Positions 32,611 to 44,747 of a stretch of 64,000 nt of DNA are shown here, one piece after another. How positions within the stretch are numbered: the first letter of the stretch is position 1; each line of letters begins with the position of its first letter. The position numbers and the translations under genes are program-made. Source of the stretch: Hydra vulgaris (lineage: Eukaryota > Cnidaria > Hydrozoa > Anthoathecata > Hydridae); NCBI RefSeq assembly GCF_038396675.1, contig NC_088926.1:39597501-39661500 (forward strand), in the 5' to 3' direction. Below the pieces are notes generated by a model. The model did not search any database. It had not been told where the DNA came from and worked only from the letters and a program-made list of their open reading frames with translations.

Positions 32611-35105
32611 TTAGTGGTTTTCCAAGTAAGTATAACAAATATATTGAGAATCAGTGAGTGGCAAGGCAACTTTTTTATGTTGTAGTTTAATTTCTTCTCG
32701 ATTCTTTTCTTCTTGCTTTGCTCGAAGGTGCATAGCTTTATCTTTTTTAAGAGCTTCTTTTCTTTCATCATATTTGCTTTTCATTAATGTTACTTTAGTT
32801 CTTGAATATTCAAGTAATTGTTTTCTTTTTTCATCTGTTTTACCATGAAGCCATTCTAATGTTTGGTTCTGAGACCACATTGTCAAAACCTGGATAGTTT
32901 GAACATTTGCATTGAGTTTTGTGCGAACCATTAAATCAAAAATAGTAAAGTCACTTTCTGATGCTTTGTTAGTGACAGGGACAGTAGAAGCAGCTTCAGA
33001 AGCTGAGTTAGATGGATTCCAATATTTACCACCTGGTAACTGATCAGCACACTGACGTTCCAAAGTAACAAGAATCACATGGAAAATAATTTCAAGTGAT
33101 TGCACAGTTATAGAATCAAACTCATCATTTTGAGGGCATTCAAACAGTTTGGTGTAAACCACATCTTGATGAAGAAGATTAGTATCCTCAAAAACTTTTC
33201 CATTAGCAAATAATAAAGAAGATGCATCCATACAAAGTGATGAAAGTCTAATTTTTAGGCGAAGTAGGTAGGGGTTTAAAAATAAAATACTATCAAGTGA
33301 TTCGATAGTTCGCCACATTGGACCAGTAAGTAGTTTGTCAACAATACCTAATGCACGAACTTCAGCAATGAATACAAGATTTGTGATGTCTTCTTTAATT
33401 GCTTTTAATAAACTATTTGGGTTAGGCCAAGCATTAAGAAATTCTGTTATAGCATCCTTATGATAGTATAGGGCAGCTGAATTGTAATATAAAATATTAA
33501 AACGATTTCCAATAAATGGAACAAAAAAAGATTTATCATTACAAGAAGAAAGAAAAGAATTAAACCTTGATGCAACACCAGCTTCCTCACTACCCCTTGA
33601 ATGAAATGCCTTACATGTGGTACGAACTAACCTTACAGCACCACATTCTTTACCACTAAAAGCAAAAACAGTTTCAAAATCATTTTGAAGCAGAATTTTT
33701 TCAAAAGAATTCAAAACCATATCAGTTTCAGATGCAAAATTTGCGAGCAAATGAAGTTTACAGAAAAAATTACTCATGTCCTTCATATTGTCTTTGACAT
33801 CTGAAGAGAGCAAATGCCAGTTATTAATTGCAATCGGCAAAAGTTATTCTCCTAATGTTTTTAACTGTGAGTTAAAAAGAGGATTAACTGAAGATAGATC
33901 AGACATTGTTGATTTAATTGATGTTATTAACTTAGCAAAATTAATTTCTTTTTCAGTGGCTGAGTTGCTAACGCCACAAATGTCATCTACTATATTAGTA
34001 AAGTTTTGCAAGACAGTTGCCGCATCTTTTCCAACCACTTCTGAGAAACCAAAAAAAAAAGTTTTTCCACTGGTTGTAGTAACTTAAAAATTTTGATAAT
34101 GCTTATGGTATTTCTGAGTACCATCACCATGCAAACAATTGCCTATATTAGAGTTTTTATTTGTCAAATTATTTTCAAGCATTGCTTCAGCAACTTAAAA
34201 TTGACCTAAAATTGAAGCTTCCTGCATTAACCTACTTTTTACAGCGGCTGATGGTAGCCTAGATATGCTTTTTTTTGCTAGTTTGTTTAATACTACTTTT
34301 ATGACTCGTTGACACTATTCATACTCACGTTCATTGAAAGAAGTTTCATGATAGTTTCTCGAATGTCATCGCTGTATCTGCCATGATCAAATGTTATTAC
34401 TTCCTCGTCATCTAACAAAGAAACCAATTTTTGAAGTTCTTGATTCTCCTCGTTTAAAATGTTTGTCTTATTACATAACGAAACAACTTCATCCTCTAAA
34501 CTTATAACATCTTTCATATTACAGTCATCAATATAGTTGGTTTTATTTTGCAAAATAATTTTTAAATGACTCACTTTTTATTGCAGCTTTATTTTCTCGT
34601 TTTCTAATTCAGAAATGTTTATATCGGAGTTTTCAAGAAATGAAGTAATATCTTCTATTTTTTTTTTAATTACAGAGTTTTTTGAAATAAGTATTTGCAG
34701 ATTGCTCGACATATCTTCAAAATCCTTTAGATGCTTAAAATAATCCAATTCTAAATCCATCATCAATTCAAGTTTCCTTTTTAAATTTTTATTTTCTTTT
34801 TTGAGCATTTTGTTTTCACTGATAAGGATTGTTTCTTTACAAACTTCAGAGCTAATAGATGTATGATTAGGAATATTTGTCACAGGTGGAATAAAGGCTT
34901 CACTTAATAACAAATCCAACTTTTTATTTTTGCGTTGTTTCTTTAATTTTCTGATATTATCAACTAATCTATTTATCTTTGTAGCTAATTGTTTTTCATA
35001 GCAGAGGAGCTGAACATTAAAATCACTGCAAAATTTACAATATAATGCATTGTTAGAGGTATCTTTTAACGTTAAATACCAATTATAAATTTCTTCATTA
35101 AACAT
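32611..35105 (-). pseudogene. Large transposon-type protein of an unnamed cnidarian/fish family, nearly intact
   Basis: About 830 codons from ATG 35105. N-terminus: FNEEIYNWYLTLKDTSNNA, a C-x2-C pair (CKFC), then a long Lys/Glu coiled coil to about 34600. Next GRYSDDIRETIMKLLSMNVS, KSISRLPSAAVKSRLMQEAS, GNCLHGDGTQKYHKHYQNF, VTTTSGKTFFFGFSEVVG, STMSDLSSVNPLFNS, DMSNFFCKLHLLANFA, RLVRTTCKAFHSRGSEEAGV, PFIGNRFNILYYNSAALYYH, EVRALGIVDKLLTGPMWRTI, QLPGGKYWN, VPVTNKASESDFTIFDLMVR, and a basic coiled tail. This order matches a repetitive family of uncharacterized proteins in cnidarians, lancelets and fish; it is presumed mobile and its biochemistry is unknown to me. Defects: TAA at 34575-34577, 34195-34197, 34084-34086 and 33844-33846, and a one-base frameshift near 34310. 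Confidence 0.7.
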
Positions 35106-35166
35106 TTTATCTAAACTATTTTTTCATAAATCAAGTCAAGAAAATATATAAATTTAAATCAATCCA

Positions 35167-35301
35167 AACATCATACCTAAATTGATATCCAAAAATTTAA
35201 TGAACTATAAGGTTATTTATTTATCAAAACAATCATTGTTTTGATAAATAAATAACCTTATAGTTAATTAAATTTATTGATATCAATTTAGGTATGATGT
35301 T
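35167..35301. repeat. 135-bp palindrome with 1-nt loop
   Basis: The inner arms 35203-35233 and 35235-35265 are exact complements around one C. The outer arms (ACATCATACCTAAATTGATA and complement) extend it to about 67 bp per arm with about four mismatches. It lies just upstream of the 35105 start codon. Confidence 0.95.
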
Positions 35302-35497
35302 AAGATTCACTGTTGCAATGAAAGTAAGTTTTAAATAATATATACAATGTTATATATAAAACTTACAGGTTAGTTAAAATAATAAACAACTTAATGATAA
35401 ATATACAGATGATTTAATTAACAACACTTTAAAACTTTTTATCTACTTATCAGTAAATAACTAGTTTTATTTATTTACTGACTACAAATTTTTACCG

Positions 35498-35587
35498 AAA
35501 TATAAAATTAGAAACAAATTACTTCACTGAAGTAATTTGTTTCTAATTTTATATTTAGTTTATATTTACTGAAGTTTTCAGTAAATG
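35498..35587. repeat. Two short-loop palindromes
   Basis: Arms 35498-35526 and 35528-35556 are perfect 29-bp complements around one C (…ACTTCA-C-TGAAGT…). A second small one, ATTTACTGAA/TTCAGTAAAT, follows at about 35565-35587. Confidence 0.93.
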
Positions 35588-35599
35588 ATTTAATATATC

Positions 35600-37060
35600 T
35601 TGTTTTGAAAGTTAACAATAAATACTTATCAAAAAAGTTCAGCTAGATATATCAACCAAAATCATACTATATCAATATCAACATTAATGCACAAAAATGT
35701 ATGTATAATAATGTTCAATAAAAATAACACATCTTGCTTTCCGTTTGTAAGATTGAATGGTAGAGTAACTAAGAAATCCGCAGAAAGTTATCACTCAGTT
35801 AAGCGCAGTGCGCTTAATAAAACGGGGGTATTTCTAAAAATCACTTTAAAGAAAACAAAAAACCCACCCTATATAAATTTTTTTTTTTAATTAAAAAGTT
35901 ATGTACATAACAAATAAAAAGCTGCAGAACGTATTTCACGTGATTCCAAATGAATTATCTTAATTTAATGGTATTTTCACAAAATTGAATCATTTAAAAA
36001 AGAATAACTTTTTCAGTTCAAGAGAAAACTGTCGGCATCACATAAATAAATGTTCTACGTTCTTTTCTGAAAAATAACACATCAATATATATATGTATAT
36101 AATTAATTTTTATGGGTGGGTTTTTATTCTTCGACACCTACATAAAATCATTTCCTTCGTATTTTGGACGAAGTTTTTCAATATCAAACCGAAAGTTTTT
36201 TTTCCGTGATAAAAAATCACGTGACTAAACTCCCTACTTTGAAATAAAAAAAACCTGACATCAGAGAGAACATAGTTATTGACAAAGACACTCATTAGCA
36301 TGAGTTTGTTGGGAGAAAAAGCTGGTATCTTTTTCCATACTCAGTTTTATAATGCAAGATATTTTTTTGGGTTCCTGTTGGAAAATTTATTCCCAGTTTC
36401 AAACTTTTCAAAGAATTTGTGTCAAATATTCAGTGCATTTAACTGCTCTATAAAAATATTTGTCTAGCTTAAGATTTCCTGGCAAAAACGAAACATCAAT
36501 TTCAAGTCATAAATGAAACATCATGGTTTGATGCTTAAGAGAATAGAAAAAGTCTTGACAAGAGGTAATAAAAGAGTGATTGGAATACTTGGCAAAAATA
36601 TTTTAGATAAAAAGTTTTTTTTCAATTTGACTTGAGGGAAAGTATTTTTAAATATTTTAAAATCTAAAAAATTGTTTTTTCAAATTTTGTTTTATTATTT
36701 AAAACTTAGTCATTTTTTAAATTTGAAATCTCCATTTAATACTTGGGAAAGTTTTAGCATTTATTATTTATTCAATAAATATAGTCAGGCTAAGGTTCAA
36801 ACCTTTTAATTCAGTAAACAATTTTTTTTTGCACGTTCAAATAAACATATTGAAAAAAAACCTCATCTAAACTTTGCATAGAATTTGTGTTAATAAGGTA
36901 AATGATAAATAATGAATATTCCTCCACTTTGAGATAATTGACTGTAATTCAGAGTAGTAGTTCTCCAACCATCGCAGCAACACACCAATGCACTTAATTA
37001 AACATTTTTATTTTACAAATTATTATAAATAAGAATAATGGTGTCATAGGTTTCTCAGTT
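35600..37060. other. AT-rich stretch without recognised genes
   Basis: Open frames at 35687-35890, 36110-36301 and 36279-36467 are short and AT-driven and show no motif. No long repeat was recognised. Confidence 0.55.
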
Positions 37061-37074
37061 GTCGAAAACATAAT

Positions 37075-37870
37075 TCCATTAGTTGCCAACATCGATCTCC
37101 GGAGTAATCTCAACTTTCAATCAAGCACCAAAGCAAGGGGATTATTCACGAGCCCTCCCGAATTAGTGGAGTCAAAAACAAGTTTAACTCATTGCAAAAA
37201 ATTGTTCAAGTCCCTATTGAACTAAAGCAAACAGCTTGCGAAACATATAATAATATTTGGTGTGCCTGAACCAGTCTCTGTAGCCGATGTCACCCACACA
37301 CCCCCAGCAGTGTTACCTTACATCACATAGATCCTAACAGTTATAATAATAGTACCAATAAAGATTTTAGTTTCTCTAAGCGTCTTCACACAAAAAAAAA
37401 CATAAACTACCACCTCCTTGCCTTAGAGTTTAAGAACTTGGCTTATAAAAAATTAGCTTGTAAATTCTCTCAAACTTGCTACACATGAAATTTTCAAAAG
37501 CTTCGAAGTCAGTCCTGACTTATAATCTGCTGAAAGAGAACTTGAGTATCAACTACACAAGGACCACAACAATCGTGATGATAAACTTCGTATTGATAAA
37601 CTTGATGCACCCTTTCACTCGGACATTCGTGATGAAGCATTCATTAAGATATGCGGAGTCCTTACTATTTGCATAGCCATATAACTCTAACATCAACATC
37701 ACTCGCTTACTAACCATCTGTACCACTAATATGCTGAACGTCAGGATCGCATAGGCGGTGTTACTATGATATTAATAAACAAAGAATACTCAAATAAAAT
37801 AGAAAAAAATAAAATAAAAGACAAACTATGCGTCTAATACGCTGTCTTAACAAGAAAACGAACTAACACA
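37075..37870 (+). pseudogene. LINE relic: ORF1 and start of endonuclease
   Basis: The plus strand reads IELKQTAC then, after a one-base shift, HIIIFGVPEPVSVADVTH, the usual N-VIFGVPE box of LINE ORF1. Next comes HEIFKSFEVSPDL, a stop, and SAERELEYQLHKDHNNRDDK, which matches the PDLT--ERELD--LR-ER--RN box. At about 37728 ERQDRIGGVTMILINKEY resembles the R-DRIGGG segment of an APE endonuclease. Reading it needs several frames. It is a different LINE family from those at 7.7, 23.5 and 59.5 kb. Confidence 0.5.
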
Positions 37871-37879
37871 AGTTATTCA

Positions 37880-39180
37880 AGATAATGATCTCATTTTAAA
37901 TGATACATATATACGTTATTTAGTTTACTGCCGATTTCTTACAGTTAATTTACTCGATCGTGTTTTGCTAATGGGGTCCTCATTTAGTCAGTTACATGCA
38001 TTAGAAAATCATTTTTTTTAATATAATAAAGATCATTATAACTGTTTTTATGTAATATTTTTTATTTTTGACATAAAATTGTTGTTGCCAAGTAGCCAAT
38101 CCCATATAATTTAGGTGCTCCATGTGTTTTAGGTGCTCTAAGAACTCCATGTATTTTAGGTGCTCCCATGTATTTTAGGCGCTCCAAGAAGACCGCACGG
38201 TGACTCAAAATAACAAAAAAAAGGTAATAAACCCCTCACAACTTTTCTCTAAATTAAATGCCCTTTTTTAAAATAATATTAAATTGCAATAATTTTTTAT
38301 TTCAAAAGTATAAATAATTTTTTAATAAAATCTTTATTTTGTATTTTATAGTAAAAAGAAGTGAAAAAATTTGTTATTATTTTCAAAAAAATCTGAAAAA
38401 TGTGAGATTTTTATTTAACTAAAAAAGAGTAGTTTTAATTTAAATAAAAGTGTATATTTATTTTGAAGATAATCTTTTGGCTCTATATATTTCAAATTTA
38501 CTAAAAAGAAAAAAAAAGTCTGGCTATTTTTGTTTAAGTTTAAAGACTTTTTGAAAAAAAAGGCAGCAAGTAATTGTATTTTTTTGGTTTATATATCAGC
38601 TGAAAAAATGTTCCACCGAGTTCCAAAAATGTATATATTTTTTCTAGTTAATTAACATTTCTACTTTTAAAATATAAAAGGATTACTGCGGTCTCCTGCG
38701 GTTTTGGAAGTTATAAAAGAAATACAAATGTTGTTAAACACTTAAAAATCTTGTTTTCCGCCATTTTTGAAAGTATTTTGTTATAATCAAAACAAATGAA
38801 AATGGAGGGAAACTTTAATTTTAATTTTTTACTTGTATTACTTGCTCTAATAGTTTTTAAATCATAAATATTAAATATAGTTTTAAAAAACGTGCTTTTG
38901 TCATTATGTACTATTTAAATGTTTATTAAAATATTTATAGACAATTTTAAAAAACGATTTATTATTCGATAAGTACAACATATTTGAAAAAGCTTAACTG
39001 AACAACATTATTATTTTTTGTAATATAAAGTTAACTTAGTAATATAGTGTTTTTACAGGATGTAACAATGTGACAATTGTTAAAGCCATAACAAAATAAA
39101 ATTTTAAACAGTGTAAAGTAAAAAAATATATGATGTAATTTAAAATGTTTCTGATATATTAGTTTTATTATATTGATGGT
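37880..39180. other. AT-rich stretch with a short tandem motif
   Basis: No gene recognised. TGTATTTTAGGTGCTCC, or a close variant, occurs about four times at 38105-38190. Confidence 0.55.
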
Positions 39181-39194
39181 TCTTAAAAACAATA

Positions 39195-41120
39195 GCAATC
39201 AAAAGATTAGATCTTCTCCCAAATATACGTGAATTAGGAGTGGATAAATTAAGGTTATGGAAGGATTTACTTAATGAAATAAAAAATACTGAAGAAATTT
39301 GCAAAGAAAACTTAAATAAAGTAAAGGTTGCTTTAGTTATATTTATTTCGAAGATGAAGAAAAAATTAAAACAATGTGAGCGAAATTATGATACATTTAT
39401 ACAAAAAGAAAATCGTTGGCTTCAAAAAAATCTTTTGAACAATAAAAATAGCCATTTTGGCTCTGGAAGGCCCCATAAACAATGGAGTGTTCTTGGAGAG
39501 TGAAGCAAAAGAAAAAAAATTAAAGAAACAGCCACTGAACATCATGAGCTCTATTTTTAGCTTCTACAAAAAGTGCAAATGCTTGCTTAAGAAAAAAAAA
39601 AGCCTCCATTATAAAAAACAATATTTCTAATGTTTTAGAGATAAAAAAAGTTGATGAAACTTTGGATAAAACCTTTCCCATTAATATGAGTGTAGAGGAA
39701 GCTCTTGCGTTAAAAATAAACACTGATCTCAGCGATAAACAAAATCAAATGATCAAAAACTCAGCTCTTGTACACAATGTTCATATTTATCCTACCTTGT
39801 ACGATATTTTCGAGAAAAAATTGAAATGCTATGAATATACACATTTCTGAAATTTCTGCAAAGTGTACTCTTCAAAGCATGTTATATCAAACTGTGAGTA
39901 GAATAACTGAAATAATTGATATGCCTAATTGTGGTCAAGGTAACGAAATATTTGGAGTTTTATATGGAAAGATTGGTTTTGATGGAGCATCAAGCCAAAG
40001 TATTTATAAACAGAAATACGAGACAAGCAACACAAGTATAGAACTTAAAAGTGAAGAAAATCTTTTTAGTACAACTTTTGTGCCTCTAATGCTCAAAGTA
40101 GAAGATGTCGAAACTTGGAAAAATGGAACGTTGTCACTTTTGTAGACCTTTTCATCTACAATATAAAAATGAGTGTCCAATTTTATCAAGAGAAGAAGAA
40201 TCAGATCTAAAAAATCAAATAAATACCTTAAAGACGTTTCGCAAAGTTTCTGATAATGCAGGAAGAAAGGTGACCTTTAATATCAGCTATAGAGTTGATC
40301 TTACAATGTTTGATAATAAAGTAGTTAACGCACTTACAGAGATAAAATCCACTCAATCCTGCAATGTGTGCGATGCTAAACCCAACGAAATGAACTATAT
40401 TGATTTATTAAAAGCAAAAACTGAGAATAAGTCAGCCTTGGGGCTCGGAATTTCAGCTTTGCATTGCTGGATAAAAGGCTTTGAATTTATTCTCCATTTG
40501 AGTTATAAAATTAAAATTAAAAAATATAAGCCAAAAACAATTGAGGAAAAATTATCTGTAGACTTGAAAAAAAAGAGATTCAGGTACTCTTTAGAGAACG
40601 GTTAAGCCTATATGTTGGCATGCCTAAAACTGGGTCTGGAAATACCAATGACGACAAAACTGCAAGAAGAGCATTTAAAAATAGTGAAGTTTTTTCTGAA
40701 ATTCCTAAAGTTGATTGTGATATAATTGAAAGATTGCATAATATTCTCTTAACCATATTTTGTCGATATTCTATTAATACCAATGAATTAGATTTATACT
40801 GCACTGAAACAGCTAAATGTATAGTGAGCTTGTACGACTGGTATGTTATGCCTCCTACTGTACAAAAACTGCTACTGCATAGTTCTTTTATATCACATAA
40901 ATTACCTTTGCCAATATTCAGAAAATGCATTGGAGCGTTTAAATAAACGGATAAGAAATTCTTGACTTGAGCACACGGCAAAAATATCAAGGTTAAACAC
41001 AATGATGAATCAGATGCACTACCTTCTAGTAAGATCAGATTCAAAAGTATCAAGGATATATTTTAAAAAACATTAGAGCTATCGAGGAAAACCGTTACCA
41101 GACGAAGTTATTAAATTAAT
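39195..41120 (+). pseudogene. Transib-type (RAG1-related) transposase relic
   Basis: In order: LLPNIRELGVDKLRLWKDLL, GSGRPHKQWSVLGE (then TGA), INMSVEEALALKINTDLSDK, AKCTLQSMLYQTVSRI, GKIGFDGASSQSIYKQKYET (first catalytic Asp region), STTFVPLML, ETWKNGTLS, CRPFHLQYKNECPILSREEE, TMFDNKVVNALTEIKSTQSC with CNVCDAKP (zinc-binding CxxC), LGLGISALHCWIKGFEFILH, then MPKTGSGNTNDDKTARRAFK, YDWYVMPPTVQKLLLHS, and in a shifted frame LPIFxENALERLNKRIRN (second acidic catalytic position). This layout is that of Transib transposases, the family ancestral to RAG1. At least five frame changes or stops make it inactive. The usual CACWRTG ends were not found. Confidence 0.6.
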
Positions 41121-41124
41121 TGTA

Positions 41125-42040
41125 ATGTAAATAATAAAAAAAATGTAACAAAATATAGTTTTATAATATTATATTTTCTCTGTAAAACCTTTTTTTTTTT
41201 AATATCAAGTAGAGTGATATATCAAGATAATGTGTTTGTCTTGAAGATTCTAAAACTTGAAAAAAAAAATTTATGTACGCGTATAGTCACTTTTGATGCG
41301 CGCATACGCGCATTATACGCGTTGAAGCTGCGCGTAAAAAAAAATTAATTAACAAATTTGAAATCTTTGACCCAAAAAATATTATTTTGATATATAACAT
41401 TATTTATTTACAATTTATGTCAAATTTTATTTAATTTTTGCCGTTTTTTGATCGTCCTGAGTCACTGTGCACCGTAGAGGAGCATATAGCTCGGAAGTTT
41501 ACGCTTGCTTCACGTCGAAAAAAAGCCTGAAGAAATAAATATCCTACCCTGCAATTATTTCTAAAAATAAGAAGTATATTTCTTGTTTTGAGAAATAAAT
41601 TTCTTAAACTATGATCAATAGATTTATGATTTTGTTGTAAGATCTGATGAGTTGTTAGCAACCTTGGAGGATTTTAAAAGATTTGAAATCAATACACTGG
41701 AGAAAATAGAATTAGCCTCACTTTGTACTGATCCAATATTATGTAAATCTGTGATCAAGTTTGTACGGAGAATCTTTTGCATCCACACACATATAGTTAT
41801 TGTTACAAACAACAACTTTTTAGATTATGATATAGTATAATTAAATTGCGGTACATTTGATAAAACCATAAAGTGTATAATACTTGATATTTGGGGTAAC
41901 AAATAGAATTAGCTTTATCAATAATTATTTTCAGTTGTATATTTCGATCTGGTGATACGCATTTGTGACGCATGTTAAACAAAGACTGTGAAACAAGTGC
42001 TCATAAAGTTTTTAACATTTGGTTTTTGATACCTTAATTT
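41125..42040. other. AT-rich stretch, no gene recognised
   Basis: A GC-rich patch at 41280-41335 alternates ACGCG and GCGCA units (TACGCGTATAG, GCGCGCATACGCGCATTATACGCG). Small open frames at 41431-41840 on both strands show no family resemblance. Confidence 0.5.
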
Positions 42041-42043
42041 GAA

Positions 42044-43030
42044 ATGGGATGTGGTAAGCTTTTAACAAATGAAGAATTAGCAGTAACCAAAGTATACAAA
42101 GATACAGGCTTATCTAATCAGTAAGTTGCAAAGAAAATTTAAAGATCTCTCAAAAGTGGTTAATAAATACTTCAAGACTGGCGTAAATTATGGAGCTTAT
42201 AAGGAAAGTAGTGGCAAACGTAAAGTTGATAATCGTACTAAACGAGTTATTGTACGTCGTGCTGCTGCTCAGCACATGAATGCATCTCAAATTCGTGCTG
42301 ATTTACAATTACCTGTATCTGCTCAACTTCTGTGGTAAATCTTACATGAAAATTTAAATAAAGTTCAGATAAAGCGTAAACCAAAACCAAAACTTACTGC
42401 TTTCATAAAGAAGTTAGCTTAAAATTTGCAAAAGAACGCGATTTGGTAGGAAGAGTGTCATCAAGTTCTCTATAGTGATGAAAAAGGTTCAATCTAGATA
42501 GTCCTGATGGCTATCAATATTACTGGCACGATCTTCGAAAAGAGAAAGAAACTTGGATGAGTCGTAACTTTGGTGGTGGAACTGTTATGGTTTTGGGGGC
42601 TTTTTCTTTTGTTTGAAAAATTACACTAGCGTAAATTTCAAAAAAAAATAAATTCACAGGAGTGCATTGACTAATTAGAAATAAGTTTGCTTGAACATGG
42701 TGAGGAATTGATAGGTGAAACTTTTACTTTTCAACAAGATAATGAAGCTACCCATAACTCAAAGCTTACAAAAGCTTGGTTTGGAGAATAATTCAGATCT
42801 TAAATGAATTGAAAATCTATGGGGAATACTTTCTAGAAAAGTTTATGAAAATCAGGTTTGGTCGGAAAAGGCATTTGATTGCACTCTAATTTTGACCACG
42901 CGTAAAATATTTATTTACGACTACTTGGCAACGGCTCTTTAGATGTTTTGAGAACATTTCGAAAAATAATCAAGCACAACAAAGTTTAACTGGACCGATG
43001 AGAGGCAATTACAAAAAATAAAAGCTGCCT
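42044..43030 (+). pseudogene. Tc1-like (Tc1/mariner) transposase relic
   Basis: MGCGKLLTNEELAVTKVYKD and a helix-turn-helix region (LRKFKDLSKVVNKYFKTG), then DNRTKRVIVRRAAAQHMNAS and QIRADLQLPVS, the second HTH of Tc1. The catalytic core is present in broken frames: LYSDEKGS (first Asp), SPDGYQYYWHDLRKEKE-like text, FGGGTVMVLGAFS, FQQDNEATHNSKLTKAWF (second Asp) and IENLWGILSRKVYEN (the LNPIENLWG region). Stops interrupt it throughout, at 42121-42124, 42338 and after. A typical copy is about 340 residues. Confidence 0.78.
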
Positions 43031-43039
43031 GATTAAATT

Positions 43040-44015
43040 GTTATAAATTAAGTTTAGTATAATTGATAAACTTCGTCTTTTATAATGTTTAAATTATAAT
43101 TAAGCGACACTCTTTTAAATATAGTAAAAACTTACTATTAATAATTGTTTAATAAAGAAACAAATGTTATTCAATTTATCAAAGAGTTTAGTATAATTTC
43201 TTTGATTTGTGTACTTCTGATTTATTTAATCATTTCGCGCTTTGCGTAGTTGACTTGAGTTTTGTTTTTACATATTACAAACTATTCTTCGTAGTACGAC
43301 AAACAAAAGAAACAATTAAATCATTCAGTTACTATGACATTGTTAGGACGTTGTTTTATTTTAGCTGTATCTTTAAAAATGTTAAAAACAATTCCGCAAC
43401 GTGCTAGACCCTTGAATCAGCAGTCTATAATGATCAGTATCTAAACAAATTACATTCCAAATGAATTATATTTTTATTTTTTATTTTACAAATCAAAATC
43501 AAATTTTTAATACGTCAAACTATATGAAACCATTTTTTTATGATAAAACTCAAAGGTAAAAATAAATTAAGAGGAGGAAGCGGAACTGCTTTACCACTGA
43601 TGTTTAGTGAGTGGGCTTTTTAATTTTAATTAGTTTTAAATAAGTAAATTTAAGTTTAAGTATAACAAATTTGTAAGAATGGTATCTGAAGCGAAAAAAT
43701 TAAAGATAGTAAACCAATAACTGAGAACTTAAAAACTTTTCTTTCGTGAGGGAAAGAATCAGTTATCGGATACACGGATAACTGATTCTTAAATGGCTTA
43801 GTTGTCAAAATTTGATGTAAGATTTGTATATAGCTAAATATATAAAACTTTTTAATAATATAGATCAAAATATGTTATTAAAAAGTTTATACGCTGCCAT
43901 TTTATTAAATCTTTTAAATATCTGTGTGTGTAGCTCCAACATTAAGTCAACGTATTAAAATAAAATTCGTTATTTTTTATTTTTTTACCAACCTACTAGA
44001 GTTACCTGCAGCTGA
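43040..44015. other. AT-rich stretch, one short hairpin
   Basis: No gene recognised. AAGAATCAGTTATC (43754-43767) is the exact complement of 43777-43790 with a 9-nt loop. Confidence 0.55.
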
Positions 44016-44017
44016 AA

Positions 44018-44180
44018 CCAGACTTACACAGGGCCCTTGAAGGCGGTGTTATTAAGGAGCCGAGACTCCATAATTTGGCCCATTTAAGGGTTTAGTTGCC
44101 ACTCAGCCGAAACTGAGCAGCGCCAACTTAATGGTTTATCTCCGTTTAACGTCCAGATTGGACGGATTGGACAGTGATAA
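44018..44180. other. GC-richer island of unknown origin
   Basis: A 160-bp block (CAGGGCCCTTGAAGGCGG, AAGGAGCCGAGACTCC, CACTCAGCCGAAACTGAGCA, CGTCCAGATTGGACGGATTG) stands out from AT-rich flanks. It contains small hairpins, TCAG-CCGAAA-CTGA and CGTCCA-GAT-TGGACG. It could be a SINE body or a LINE UTR. No pol III boxes were recognised. Confidence 0.35.
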
Positions 44181-44641
44181 TATATACTTATAACAATTTA
44201 CACTAGAAATATCAACAAAAACTTTTCAAAACTCTATTAATACAAATTTCATAAAAAGATTCTTCGGAATATTCTGGACCTTTAAATCACCAAGCCAGCG
44301 TATTTTTTGAACCAAAAGAATTTCTTTGTTCGTAGATTAAAACATTCGCCGATATACAAACATTTTACTATAAAACAAATTATTATTAGCGAATCTTTTT
44401 AAAGCATTCGCCAATATAAAATCATTTGATTTGTAAAAATTAGAGCTGTTTTAAACTATGCTTTGTTTCTTTGCCGAGCCATAATGTCTGCAATGATTAT
44501 TATTTGCAGAGGCTGTTTTTCGCGGTTTCATTCTCATTGCCAAGGTTAGATATCAACATTTCAATAAATAAAATATTTTTAATCTAAAATAATTCGATAG
44601 TATTTTTTATTCTGAAAAATAACTGACAAAAAAATAAGCAC

Positions 44642-44745
44642 TACGAGTATACTCGTACTTTGGCAATGGAAAAGAAATTTTTTCTCCAGTGCCGATGTAC
44701 GAGTTTACTCGTAACACCGTTATGAGTATAACTCATTGCGGTGAC
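44642..44745. repeat. Three clustered palindromic sites
   Basis: ACGAGTATACTCGT (44644), ACGAGTTTACTCGT (44699) and ATGAGTATAACTCAT (44722), with an inverted GGCAATGGA...TCCAGTGCC between the first two. The cluster abuts the left end of the TIR element at 44748. Confidence 0.8.
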
Positions 44746-44747
44746 TA

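Noticed and set aside
32611..35105. Reassignment of TAA/TAG to glutamine
   Set aside because: Several relics show TAA where Gln would fit, but other relics have TGA, a TAA replacing Lys, and frameshifts, and intact frames end normally at TAA. Ordinary decay in an AT-rich genome explains it.
40580..41053. 157-codon minus-strand frame
   Set aside because: Antisense to the Transib-type transposase, whose plus-strand text carries the conserved motifs.
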